Source: Clostridium_AM sp900759715 (lineage in GTDB: Bacteria; Bacillota; Clostridia; Clostridiales; Clostridiaceae). From it: 64,000 nt of DNA. The stretch covers positions 11,047 through 75,046 of the forward strand of contig CAAEXF010000065.1 of the NCBI GenBank assembly GCA_900759715.1, written 5' to 3'. The notes under the pieces were generated by a model. The model was not told the origin of the DNA. It searched no databases and saw only the letters and a list, made by a program, of their open reading frames with translations. Of this stretch, positions 9,244 through 16,846 are shown in pieces (position 1 is the stretch's first letter; each line of letters opens with the position of its first letter). The translations under genes were made by a program, and so were the position numbers.

Positions 9244-10773
9244 TTAGGAAATTAACTTGTTCATTTCAACAGCAATATTTTTTAAGCTTTCAGCACTGCT
9301 AGTCAATTCCTCGCTTATAGCTAAATTTTGACTTATAGATTTGTTAACTAAATTGAAATTATTTATAGTTTCTTGTGTAGTTTCACAAATATTACCGTTA
9401 AATACAACAACACTTTGAGTTTCTGATAATAGAGTATTGGTCAACTTACTTATTTCTTTTATATTTATTCCAGAATCCTTTAATCCAGTCAACATAACTC
9501 TTATGTTTTCAACAGCATTGTTTATAATAGCATCTCCAATGCTTATTTTTTCAGTGTTCTCAGTCATAAGATTCTCTACCTCAGTAACTCTTTCCTTAAA
9601 TTCATTAGTAATTAAGGATACATCGTTTAGTGATTCTCTTGTATTTTCAGCAAGAGTTCTGATTTCATCTGCAACGACTGCAAAACCTCGTCCTAGTTCA
9701 CCAGCTCTTGCTGCTTCAATTGATGCATTTAATGCAAGAAGATTAGTTTGTTCAGATATCTGTCTTATTATAAGGAGTATTTCATCAATTTGTTGGGATT
9801 TTTCCTCTAATATCTTTGTAGCATCAAATGTATTTTCTACACTGATTTTTATACTACTTATAATATTTAGAGTTTCATTTAACGCCTCTTCATTTTGATT
9901 AGATAAATGAATAAGGTTTGTAGAATTACTTTCAGTATCCTTGGCTTTAGTTGAGATAGATTCATTTGCATCCAAAAGTTCATTAAGTATTATAGTATTT
10001 TCAGAAGAATTATTTAACAGCTTATCTGCATCTTCAGAAATTGTTTGAGTAGTGTTTGATATTTCCTCCATAGCTTTACTTTCTTCTGTAGCTATAGCAG
10101 CTAATGTTTCACTTGAACTTAACAAGCATCTGGCAAATTCAGCGGTTTTGCTAAATAGATTACTTATGTTTTCATTATTCTTTTTAAGTTCCTCTTCACT
10201 TTTTTCAATAGAGCTTAGTAGCTTAGATGAAAAAGAGGTAAAAGCTATAATAGCAAATGAAACTAGGAATATAGAAATTATTCTAAGTATCAATTCTCTT
10301 AAAAAGAACTGATTTGGTAATGTATAAGGATTCATAGTAAACAATATAATTTCTGAGACAATACTTAATATAATAGAAATTATATTCATTTTATTATCCA
10401 AAAATAGGGAACCGAGTATAATAAAATAAAACACTGTTACCCAAAGCTCTTTAGATGGAATTATTAAACCCATATATATGCAGTTTGTATAGGAAGCTGC
10501 AAGTATAACCATTTTTAGATTTTTAAAGACTCTATCGTTAAGTTTTCCGTCTACAACAGCTAGTTTATACATAACATTAAGAATAGCTATTTCAAAGATA
10601 CCTAGTAAAAATAGTGCAATTAAATGAGACCAACTAACTTCATTATACAAGCCAAATAGTTTCATTACAGGAAACATTGATCCTGCTAGTAATGCACTTA
10701 TAGAATAGATAATTATAACGAATTTTAATGTTTGCTCTTGATATTTAATTATAGTGTTTGAATTGGTTTGCAT
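9244..10773 (-). CDS. Chemoreceptor with polytopic N-terminal membrane domain
   Basis: A methyl-accepting chemotaxis protein of 509 residues. Instead of the usual two TMs around an extracellular sensor, the first 185 residues contain about six hydrophobic helices with short loops. No HAMP is evident. A coiled-coil signalling domain follows with the tip ISEQTNLLALNASIEAARAG and ELGRGFAVVADEIRTLAENT. I place the start at the ATG 12 nt after AAGGAG; the TTG four codons upstream directly abuts that SD. The gene follows the ketoacyl-synthase-III-like gene by 25 bp on the same strand, so it is in the c-di-GMP riboswitch operon. The membrane domain may sense lipophilic or membrane-state signals; this is inference. 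Confidence 0.93.
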   Translation of the reverse strand: MQTNSNTIIKYQEQTLKFVIIIYSISALLAGSMFPVMKLFGLYNEVSWSHLIALFLLGIFEIAILNVMYKLAVVDGKLNDRVFKNLKMVILAASYTNCIYMGLIIPSKELWVTVFYFIILGSLFLDNKMNIISIILSIVSEIILFTMNPYTLPNQFFLRELILRIISIFLVSFAIIAFTSFSSKLLSSIEKSEEELKKNNENISNLFSKTAEFARCLLSSSETLAAIATEESKAMEEISNTTQTISEDADKLLNNSSENTIILNELLDANESISTKAKDTESNSTNLIHLSNQNEEALNETLNIISSIKISVENTFDATKILEEKSQQIDEILLIIRQISEQTNLLALNASIEAARAGELGRGFAVVADEIRTLAENTRESLNDVSLITNEFKERVTEVENLMTENTEKISIGDAIINNAVENIRVMLTGLKDSGINIKEISKLTNTLLSETQSVVVFNGNICETTQETINNFNLVNKSISQNLAISEELTSSAESLKNIAVEMNKLIS

Positions 10774-10798
10774 ATAACTACTCAACTCCTTAAAATTA

Positions 10799-11803
10799 TT
10801 ACCATTTATACAGTAAGGTTCCTATACTGTATCCAGAGGCTACAGAGCAGAATACAACTATGTCATCTCTATTAAACTTTTTATATTTTAATCTGTCATC
10901 TAAAGCCATAATAGGACTTGTACATCCAGTATATCCATATTTATTTCCAATGAAGGTTGCCTTACTTATATCAGCGCCAAGTTTCTCTAAGGTTAGCTCA
11001 AGATCTACCCGTGAAAATTGTGACATAAAATAATGGTTAACGTCATCAGGCTCGTATCCGTAGTCCTGTAAAAGTTTTGTAATTGTTTCACTCCATTTTT
11101 CTGAAAGAAAGCTAAAATCGAAGGGTTTCCAAAGCATCTTTTTATCTTCTGAATCTATACTGTTATCAGGAATATTTGACATTCCGCATCCGGGCATGGT
11201 TACGGACCAATAGTAAGAATCGTCTGTAAACATTCTAGAACCTAAAATACCTCTTTCTTCCGCTTCCTCTTTTCTCTCAAGAATTATTGCAGCAGCACCG
11301 TCAGCAGAACAACCAAAGGCTACCATATCATCTTCTCTAGCTAGTTTACTTATTAATAATGAGCCAACAACTAATACTTTCTTATATTTATTGTCAGTTT
11401 TAAGATATCTTGCTGCTATATCTATACCTGTTATCATACCTATACAATTACAGTTAACATCAAAAACTGATGAAACATTCTCTGCTTTAAGTTGATTTTT
11501 AATTAAAAGAGCACAACAGGGTGATAAATATTCAGGTGTATCTGATACTGATATAATCATATCGATATCAGATGCAGATAACCCTGCACTTGCTAAAGCC
11601 TGGTTAGATGCTTGAACTGCCATGGTAACACTGGTTTCACCCTTGTCAGCAAGAGTTCTTACTTCTCTGCCTAGCTTGCCCATAAGTGCTGCAGCGTGAT
11701 CCTCAAGTTGATATTTTTTAAAGTGTTCAACGAAATAGTGATTGTCCAATTGTCTGTTGGGATGATAAGCTCCAACCCCAACTATGTGTACATTTTTATG
11801 CAT
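10799..11803 (-). CDS. 3-oxoacyl-ACP synthase III-like (FabH family) protein lacking His and Asn of the triad
   Basis: A 334-residue thiolase-fold protein with a FabH-like layout. Cys120 sits in FDVNCNCIGM, aligned to the acyl-accepting cysteine, and the strand with FGCSADGAAAIILE is family-typical. The catalytic His motif PHQAN is replaced by FMSQFS (Ser261 at the His position), and GNT is replaced by GYT (Tyr291 at the Asn position). It may therefore acylate itself but is unlikely to run a normal decarboxylative condensation. Homologous families include synthases for quinolone- or polyketide-like signals and fatty-acid starters. AGGAGG lies 6 nt before the ATG. It is the first gene behind a c-di-GMP riboswitch and is followed by a chemoreceptor. 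Confidence 0.9.
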   Translation of the reverse strand: MHKNVHIVGVGAYHPNRQLDNHYFVEHFKKYQLEDHAAALMGKLGREVRTLADKGETSVTMAVQASNQALASAGLSASDIDMIISVSDTPEYLSPCCALLIKNQLKAENVSSVFDVNCNCIGMITGIDIAARYLKTDNKYKKVLVVGSLLISKLAREDDMVAFGCSADGAAAIILERKEEAEERGILGSRMFTDDSYYWSVTMPGCGMSNIPDNSIDSEDKKMLWKPFDFSFLSEKWSETITKLLQDYGYEPDDVNHYFMSQFSRVDLELTLEKLGADISKATFIGNKYGYTGCTSPIMALDDRLKYKKFNRDDIVVFCSVASGYSIGTLLYKW

Positions 11804-11836
11804 AGTAACTCCTCCTAGTAATTCGCTGCAAAAACA

Positions 11837-11867
11837 AAAAATAGCAATGCTAAGCGATGCTATTTTT
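11837..11867 (-). terminator. Expression-platform terminator of the c-di-GMP riboswitch
   Basis: On the minus strand, AAAATAGCATCGC, loop TTA, GCATTGCTATTTTTT: a 13-bp stem with mismatches and a T run between the aptamer and the ketoacyl-synthase-like gene. Confidence 0.8.
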
Positions 11868-11868
11868 A

Positions 11869-11966
11869 AACAGCGTTAACCTAGCAACCTGACAATCATG
11901 GGAAAATATCCTTTAGACTCATGGCTTTGCGTCCTTACCTTTAGATAAGTTTGCCTTTATTAAGTT
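11869..11966 (-). promoter_or_regulatory. Cyclic di-GMP-I (GEMM-I) riboswitch aptamer
   Basis: The minus-strand leader carries the conserved class I sequence in order: AAAGGCAAACTT, then GGTAAGGACGCAAAGCC, then a stem ending GTCTAAAGG, then ATGATTGTCAGGTTGCTAGG and TTAACGCTG. The GGACGCAAAGCC block is the diagnostic core that docks the ligand-binding helix. A terminator hairpin follows within about 5 nt, so control is by transcription termination. Whether c-di-GMP turns the operon on or off cannot be decided by eye. Confidence 0.9.
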
Positions 11967-12008
11967 TAACTATTATTTTGTTTAAGCTACTATTTAATAA
12001 TCGCTTTA

Positions 12009-12036
12009 ATTATACCATAATTTTCATAAAACTCAA
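12009..12036 (-). promoter_or_regulatory. Promoter of the riboswitch operon
   Basis: On the minus strand, TTGAGT (12036-12031), a 16-bp spacer, and a consensus TATAAT (12014-12009). It starts transcription about 35 nt ahead of the aptamer. Confidence 0.75.
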
Positions 12037-12113
12037 TATATCTATTAAATGATATGTATAATATAATTATGCATATCATTATAATCTGAAAATAACAGGA
12101 GGATATAAATAGC

Positions 12114-12860
12114 ATGTTTATAGATGTTCATACTCATATAGATCAATATAACAAAGAGGATTTAAAAAGGGCTATAAAGGAAATAAATGAAAATAAAATA
12201 TTGAGTATAGCTAATTCCATGGATATGGAATCTTATATAAAAAGTAAGAAAATATCTGAAATGTGTTCTTATATAGTGCCTACTTTTGGGATACACCCAT
12301 GGAAAGTAAAAGATTGTGAAAGGGACTTATGCGCGCTCATTCCTTATATAGAGGAAACTCCAATTATTGGAGAGATAGGCCTTGATTTTTTTTGGGTGGA
12401 AGATAAAACAAGTTTTGAATCACAAATAAAAGTATTCGAATTTTTCTTATGTGAAGCTAAGCGGCTAAATAAGGTTATAAATATCCATACTAAAGGTGCT
12501 GAAGAAGAGGTTTTAAAGCTTTTGGATAAGTATTCAATGAGTAGAGTAATAGTCCACTGGTATTCTGGTCCTAAGAATGTGCTGCACAGGATGATAGATA
12601 GAGGCTACTATTTTACAATAAGTACGGAGCTTTTTTATTCAGATATTATAAGGGAAATAGCAACAATTGTACCTGTAGATAAAATGTTTGTAGAAACTGA
12701 TGGGCCGGGAGCAGAAGAATGGTTGAGTGGTAATATAGGAATGCCCAAATTAGTTTTAAGGATTATGAAAAGACTAGGTGAGATGAAAAAGCTGACCTTT
12801 GAGGAAATGGAAAAACAGATGGAAGATAATTTTAGTACCTTAGTTGGAAAGGATATATAG
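12114..12860 (+). CDS. TatD family metal-dependent hydrolase
   Basis: A 248-residue TIM-barrel hydrolase of the TatD family, usual length about 250. Metal-binding motifs are visible in order: HTHID near residue 6, GEIGLDFFW near 82, NIHTKGA near 124, HWYSG near 149 and the Asp of ETDGPG near 199. Relatives act as metal-dependent DNases or 3'-5' exonucleases in DNA repair, or have unknown phosphoesterase roles. The ATG follows AGGAGGATATAAATAGC. The gene diverges from the riboswitch operon and stands alone. Its final Ile-stop (ATA TAG) lies in the terminal repeat of palindromic element A1. Confidence 0.9.
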   Translation: MFIDVHTHIDQYNKEDLKRAIKEINENKILSIANSMDMESYIKSKKISEMCSYIVPTFGIHPWKVKDCERDLCALIPYIEETPIIGEIGLDFFWVEDKTSFESQIKVFEFFLCEAKRLNKVINIHTKGAEEEVLKLLDKYSMSRVIVHWYSGPKNVLHRMIDRGYYFTISTELFYSDIIREIATIVPVDKMFVETDGPGAEEWLSGNIGMPKLVLRIMKRLGEMKKLTFEEMEKQMEDNFSTLVGKDI

Positions 12861-13120
12861 GGCTCAAAGGCCGAAAATTGACTTACACCACGGGCTATGT
12901 TTCCAAGCTTCAGTCCGTTAAAAACTTTTAGTCAGTCTAAAGCTTGTATTTTAGACGACCTAAGAACTTAGATAAACTCGCTACGCTCAAACAGTATCTA
13001 AGATTCTAAGGTTGTCTTAAAACACTTCACTAAGACTGACACAAAGCTTTTAAATCTACCTTCAGCTTTGGAAACATAGCCCTTTGTGTAAGTCAATTTT
13101 CTAGCTTGAAACCTAGATAG
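12854..13120. repeat. Family A long palindrome, copy A1
   Basis: The 267-bp element has terminal inverted repeats of about 35 bp (TATATAGGG, then CGAAAATTGACTTACAC at the left; GTGTAAGTCAATTTTC, then CTAGATAGG at the right). Inside, the two halves remain complementary almost throughout: GGGCTATGTTTCCAAGCTTC with its match near 13076, CAGTCTAAAG with CTTCACTAAGACTG, and TTTTAGACGACCTAAGAACT with a partner near 13000. It would fold into one hairpin more than 100 bp long. It starts on the stop codon of the tatD-like gene and fills most of the 472-bp gap before thiX. Confidence 0.9.
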
Positions 13121-13143
13121 GGTTTAAAGGTCTTAAGTTAGCT

Positions 13144-13173
13144 TTGACATAATTATCTATAAAATGATATAAT
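13144..13173 (+). promoter_or_regulatory. Consensus promoter upstream of thiX
   Basis: TTGACA (13144-13149), 18-bp spacer, TATAAT (13168-13173). Transcription would begin near 13180, about 20 nt before a strong hairpin. Confidence 0.8.
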
Positions 13174-13200
13174 GACAATCGATAGAGATTATTACGTTCG

Positions 13201-13237
13201 ACCCTTTTCCAGGTTGGGAGAAGGGTTTTATGTATTT
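13201..13237 (+). terminator. Leader hairpin/attenuator upstream of thiX
   Basis: ACCCTTTTCC pairs with GGAGAAGGGT (10 bp, one wobble) around a six-base loop, followed by TTTATGTATTT. It lies about 20-45 nt after the predicted transcription start and about 95 nt before the thiX start, so most transcripts may stop here unless read-through occurs. Confidence 0.65.
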
Positions 13238-13331
13238 GTAGACAGGCAACTTATAATTTGTAGTATTTTAAATATTGTTATCAAAGCAATGATTTTTACA
13301 AAAATATATATTTAATTGATTGGATGTGTAA

Positions 13332-14108
13332 TTGGTGAAGAATCATAGTAAGTCAATTAATATAACTATATCCGTTGTTTTTCAGTTATTATTAATTTTT
13401 TTATGGCAGTTAGTTGTGGATAAAGGAGGAATACCTAAATACATTCTTCCATCCCCTAAGGACATAATCAATACTCTTTTTAGAATTATGCCAGATTTAA
13501 AGCCTCACATTTATGCTACCTTATATGAAGCTCTTTTAGGTTTTTTACTTTCAGTAATTTTTGCAATAATATTATCTATAATTATGGATAGTGTAAAAAT
13601 AGTAAAAAGCTGTATTTATCCTATACTTGTAATTTCTCAGACTATACCAACAATAGCCTTGGCGCCAATATTTATAATATGGTTTGGTTTTGGCATGCTT
13701 CCAAAGGTTATCGTTGTCGTAATGGTGTGTTTTTTCCCCATCGTCATAAGTTTAGTTGATGGATTAGAAGCGGCTGATAACGATATGTTAAGCCTCATGG
13801 ATATAATGGGAGCTTCTAGAATACAAAAATTCATTTTTGTTAAGTTTCCAGGCTCTTTAGGTTCTTTTTTCTCAGGACTTAGAATAGCGGCAACATACAG
13901 CATAATGGGAGCGATAATTGGTGAGTGGCTTGGAGGAGACAAAGGTCTTGGTATATTTATGGTAAGAGCTAAAAATGCTTATGCTCTTGATAAAATATTT
14001 GCAGCTATAATTATAATAATAATATTAAGCATGACTTTATTTGGATTTATGTATATGCTTCAATATATTTTTATGCCATGGCAAAGAAAAGTTAAAGAAA
14101 GAGGATAG
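13332..14108 (+). CDS. thiX: ABC transporter permease of a thiamine-precursor (ThiXYZ-type) system
   Basis: A 258-residue permease with about six TMs of the NitT/TauT/ThiX class. The cytoplasmic coupling loop is visible as EAADNDMLSLMDIMGASRIQ, and the C-terminal pattern includes GEWLGGDKGLGIFMV. Paired with ThiY and ThiZ encoded 0.9-2.7 kb downstream, it would import a pyrimidine precursor of thiamine such as formylaminopyrimidine. The start is TTG at 13332 or GTG at 13335; no clear SD precedes either, so translation may be weak. It is separated from thiYZ by a terminator and a small antisense gene, an unusual split. The leader has a promoter and hairpin but no complete TPP aptamer. Confidence 0.88.
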   Translation: MVKNHSKSINITISVVFQLLLIFLWQLVVDKGGIPKYILPSPKDIINTLFRIMPDLKPHIYATLYEALLGFLLSVIFAIILSIIMDSVKIVKSCIYPILVISQTIPTIALAPIFIIWFGFGMLPKVIVVVMVCFFPIVISLVDGLEAADNDMLSLMDIMGASRIQKFIFVKFPGSLGSFFSGLRIAATYSIMGAIIGEWLGGDKGLGIFMVRAKNAYALDKIFAAIIIIIILSMTLFGFMYMLQYIFMPWQRKVKERG

Positions 14109-14109
14109 T

Positions 14110-14197
14110 AACACCGCTGTAATTATAAGTTTAAGAACAGAAAAGTCAACTCTCTAGTTCAGACACTTATAACTATAGCAGTGTTATTTTTTGTTTA
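14110..14197. terminator. Terminator between thiX and the convergent small gene
   Basis: AACACCGCTGTAATTATAAGT pairs with ACTTATAACTATAGCAGTGTT, with a long loop in between, and ends in ATTTTTTG. The right arm overlaps the end of the minus-strand small gene, so it can serve both. Confidence 0.8.
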
Positions 14198-14423
14198 TTA
14201 TACTTTTTTCTATATTTTTAAGAATAATCTTTTCAGAGTTTCTTGATATTTGATCCGGTGTTTGTTCTAGTTTTAAATAATTGATTATACTGGTATAAAT
14301 ATCTGTTAGTCGATTCAATTTATAAGTAGAGCTATATGCTGCATTTGCTGCAAAGGATGCATAAAGCAATATAGCTGAAATACCAAAAGTAATGACAAAT
14401 TTTTGCTTGTTAAATATTGTCAT
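14184..14423 (-). CDS. Small hypothetical membrane-anchored protein (79 aa)
   Basis: I do not recognise this protein. From the ATG at 14423 it starts MTIFNKQKFVITFG and has one hydrophobic segment (about residues 9-28, with ISAILLYASFAANAAY), then a charged, mostly helical C-terminal part without cysteines. It could be an anchored or a secreted small protein (possible cleavage after ANA). A GTG three codons upstream is an alternative start, but AAAGGTG sits about 9-12 nt before the ATG and overlaps the spacing for the GTG. It is convergent with thiX and divergent from thiY. The SD and signal-like start suggest it is real. Confidence 0.55.
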   Translation of the reverse strand: MTIFNKQKFVITFGISAILLYASFAANAAYSSTYKLNRLTDIYTSIINYLKLEQTPDQISRNSEKIILKNIEKSIINKK

Positions 14424-14744
14424 AAAATACACACCTTTCTTTGATAATTATAAAAGATAAACCATTTTACAATTCTAATATATAGTTATCTTACGTTAGG
14501 TGAAAAAATATACTAAAAAATAGCAAATAGAGCTTAATAAACTTTAAACTAATGTATCAAATGGATAGTGTATTCCTAAATAAATCCTATATATGGATAG
14601 AATAAATAGCTACAATTTAATTTTACATGTATACTTTTAAGTAAGGTTTAAGTCAGTGTTAAATTAGTATTAAAGGCTTTTATTTATATATAAAAATTAC
14701 GCTTAAAGGACTTACAAATCTAAAGTTATTATTATGTATACGGT

Positions 14745-14774
14745 TTGACATATTTATGCACGAAGTGATATACT
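14745..14774 (+). promoter_or_regulatory. Promoter of the thiYZ transcript
   Basis: TTGACA (14745-14750), 18-bp spacer, TATACT (14769-14774), about 30 nt ahead of the TPP aptamer. The remaining 300 bp upstream, back to the small minus-strand gene, is AT-rich and shows nothing I can name. Confidence 0.75.
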
Positions 14775-14801
14775 TTATGTGTTAGATATTTCAATAAAAT
14801 A

Positions 14802-14893
14802 AATTAGGGGAGGCAATAATATTGTCTGAGAGGAAGTTTTAAGCTTCGACCCTTATAACCTGAATTGGGTAATGCCAACGTAGGGAAAATAGT
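14802..14893 (+). promoter_or_regulatory. TPP riboswitch (THI element)
   Basis: The conserved segments occur in order: TTAGGGGAGGC, GTCTGAGAGG, TTCGACCCTTATAACCTGA, GGGTAATGCCAACGTAGGGA. A terminator hairpin follows at 14918-14950. It would shut off thiYZ when thiamine pyrophosphate is plentiful. Confidence 0.96.
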
Positions 14894-14917
14894 TTAATTT
14901 CAATTTGTTGCTATTTT

Positions 14918-14950
14918 AGCCCTTTTCGCATTCATGAAAAGGGTTTTTAT
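14918..14950 (+). terminator. Expression-platform terminator of the TPP riboswitch
   Basis: CCCTTTTC (left arm) pairs with GAAAAGGG (right arm), followed by TTTTTATTATT. It lies between the aptamer and thiY. Confidence 0.85.
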
Positions 14951-14959
14951 TATTTCGAA

Positions 14960-14994
14960 GGGAGGTTGCCAGGTATTTACCGGGCAGTGTATTT
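14960..14994 (+). promoter_or_regulatory. Shine-Dalgarno site with a hairpin in its spacer (thiY)
   Basis: GGGAGG (14960-14965) is 29 nt from the ATG, too far for normal initiation. The spacer holds a hairpin: TGCC-A-GGT, loop ATTT, ACC-G-GGCA (14967-14986). Folding it leaves 9 nt between SD and ATG, an ideal distance. No nearer SD and no in-frame alternative start are visible. Confidence 0.6.
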
Positions 14995-16017
14995 ATGAAA
15001 GGAAAAAAACTTTTAACTATTTTAACTTCAGTTATAGTAGCAACTGCTATTTTTGCAGGATGCGGTTCAACAAATAAGGCACCTCAAAGTAATACAACAG
15101 AAAAGAAAGAATTAACAAAGGTTAAGGTGATACTGGATTGGACACCTAATACTAATCATACAGGCTTATATGTAGCTAAGGATAAAGGTTACTATAAAGA
15201 AGAAGGTTTAGATGTAGAAATAATTCAACCTTCAGAAGGAGCAGTAGGAAACCTAATAGCTGCTGGTAAAGGTGAGTTTGGTGTAAGTTACCAGGAAGAT
15301 TTAACTTATGCTAGAACTTCAGAAAATCCACTTCCTATTAAGGCTATAGCTGCTATAATTCAACATAATACTTCAGGCTTTGCAGCTCTAAAGAGCAAAA
15401 ACATAAAAACTGTAAAGGACTTTGAAGGAAAGACTTATGGAGGATGGGGCTCACCTTCTGAGAAAGCTGTATTGCAGGCAATAATGGAAAAGGAAGGTGC
15501 TGATTTTAATAAACTTAAGATAGTTGACATGGGAAGTCAAGATTTCTTTGCAGCAACTAAAAGCAATATAGATTTTGCATGGATATATGAAGGCTGGACT
15601 GGTATAGAAGCAAAACTTAAAAACATACCTTTAGATTACGTAGAGGTAAGAAAGTTAAATCCTGATTTAGACTACTATACACCTATACTTATAGCAAATG
15701 AAAGTACTTTAAAGGATAAACCAGAAATGGTTAAGAAGTTTATGAAAGCTACTACTAAAGGATATGAATTCGCTATGGATAAACCAGAAGAAGCTGCAGA
15801 TATTTTGGTTAAGAATGCTCCAGAGATAGACAAAAATCTTGCTGTAGAAAGCCAAAAATATCTTAAAAACAAATACAAGGAAGATGCTCCAAGATGGGGA
15901 GAAATGAAAGCATCTGTTTGGAACAACTATACAAAATTCCTTCTTGATAAGAAGCTTATAACTAAAGATATGAAGGCAGAGGATGCATTTACAAATGAGT
16001 TCCTTCCATCTAAGTAA
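14995..16017 (+). CDS. thiY: Thiamine-precursor ABC transporter substrate-binding lipoprotein
   Basis: A 340-residue lipoprotein with a lipobox ending at Cys23 (AIFAGC) after a basic, hydrophobic signal. The mature part is an NMT1/THI5-like periplasmic-binding fold. It begins KVILDWTPNTNHTGLYVAKD, the hallmark of pyrimidine-precursor binders, with GGWGSPSEKAV and an aromatic-rich IDFAWIYEGW further on. It would capture formylaminopyrimidine or hydroxymethylpyrimidine outside the cell and deliver it to ThiX. A TPP riboswitch controls it, and thiZ follows after 21 bp. The ATG is the only reasonable start, reached from a hairpin-separated SD. Confidence 0.94.
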   Translation: MKGKKLLTILTSVIVATAIFAGCGSTNKAPQSNTTEKKELTKVKVILDWTPNTNHTGLYVAKDKGYYKEEGLDVEIIQPSEGAVGNLIAAGKGEFGVSYQEDLTYARTSENPLPIKAIAAIIQHNTSGFAALKSKNIKTVKDFEGKTYGGWGSPSEKAVLQAIMEKEGADFNKLKIVDMGSQDFFAATKSNIDFAWIYEGWTGIEAKLKNIPLDYVEVRKLNPDLDYYTPILIANESTLKDKPEMVKKFMKATTKGYEFAMDKPEEAADILVKNAPEIDKNLAVESQKYLKNKYKEDAPRWGEMKASVWNNYTKFLLDKKLITKDMKAEDAFTNEFLPSK

Positions 16018-16038
16018 TTTTAAAGGAGATAGGTTGTC

Positions 16039-16767
16039 TTGGATAGAACAAAAAATGATAAAAAGCTTGTATTAAAAAATGTATCAAGATCTTTTGATAC
16101 AGACAAAATACTTAATAATATAAGTTTAGAGGTAAGAGAAGGTGAATTTGTAACTCTTCTCGGACCAAGTGGAAGTGGCAAGAGCACAATATTAAATATA
16201 ATATCAGGAGTACTGAAGCCAGATAACGGAGAAGTAAAGGTTGAAGGAGAAATTAGCTATATGCACCAGAAGGATTTACTTCTTCCTTGGAAAAAAGTAA
16301 TAGATAATGTAGCTTTACCTCTTTATATAAAGGGAAAAAGTAAATCGGAGGGAAGAAAGCAGGTTATAGATTACTTTGAACCTTATGGATTAAAAGGGTA
16401 TGAGTTTAAATATCCTTTTCAGCTATCTGGCGGAATGAAACAAAGGGCAGCATTTTTAAGAACTTATATGACTTCCAATAACATAATGCTTTTAGATGAG
16501 CCTTTTGGTGCATTAGATGCTATAACAAGAGGAAAAATGCAAAATTGGCTTTTGAATGTAATAAAGGACTTAAAAAGTACTATACTATTTATAACTCACG
16601 ATATAGAGGAAGCTATATATCTTTCAAATAGAATTTATATATTATCCGACAAACCTGCCTGTATAAAAGGTGAGATAAAAGTAGATCTGCCTAGAAATAG
16701 AACTAAAGACATGATAACTTCAGATAAATTTGTAGCAATAAAAAAACAGGTGTTAGATTTTATGTAG
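16039..16767 (+). CDS. thiZ: Thiamine-precursor ABC transporter ATP-binding protein
   Basis: A 242-residue ABC ATPase with Walker A GPSGSGKST (near 41), Q-loop MHQKDLLLPW (near 76), signature LSGGM (near 135), Walker B MLLDEPFGALD (near 155) and switch histidine ITHD (near 190), all of the NitT/TauT/ThiZ type. It would energise the ThiX permease. The start is TTG, with AAGGAG about 10 nt upstream. It is cotranscribed with thiY (21-bp gap) and ends at a strong terminator, so the permease gene must come from the separate thiX transcript. Confidence 0.93.
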   Translation: MDRTKNDKKLVLKNVSRSFDTDKILNNISLEVREGEFVTLLGPSGSGKSTILNIISGVLKPDNGEVKVEGEISYMHQKDLLLPWKKVIDNVALPLYIKGKSKSEGRKQVIDYFEPYGLKGYEFKYPFQLSGGMKQRAAFLRTYMTSNNIMLLDEPFGALDAITRGKMQNWLLNVIKDLKSTILFITHDIEEAIYLSNRIYILSDKPACIKGEIKVDLPRNRTKDMITSDKFVAIKKQVLDFM

Positions 16768-16810
16768 TAAGTTGATATATTTAAATATCAAAAGTTAAAT
16801 GTTTGATATA

Positions 16811-16846
16811 GAGAAAGTGAGAGGATAAATCTCGCTTTCTTTTTAA
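16811..16846 (+). terminator. Intrinsic terminator after thiZ
   Basis: GAGAAAGTGAGA pairs with TCTCGCTTTCT and is followed by TTTTTAATTT. Confidence 0.85.

Noticed and set aside
9437..9898. 153-codon ORF antisense to the chemoreceptor gene
   Set aside because: It is the mirror of a coiled-coil MCP sequence; no SD, and Ser/Ile-rich translation is typical of antisense to this family.
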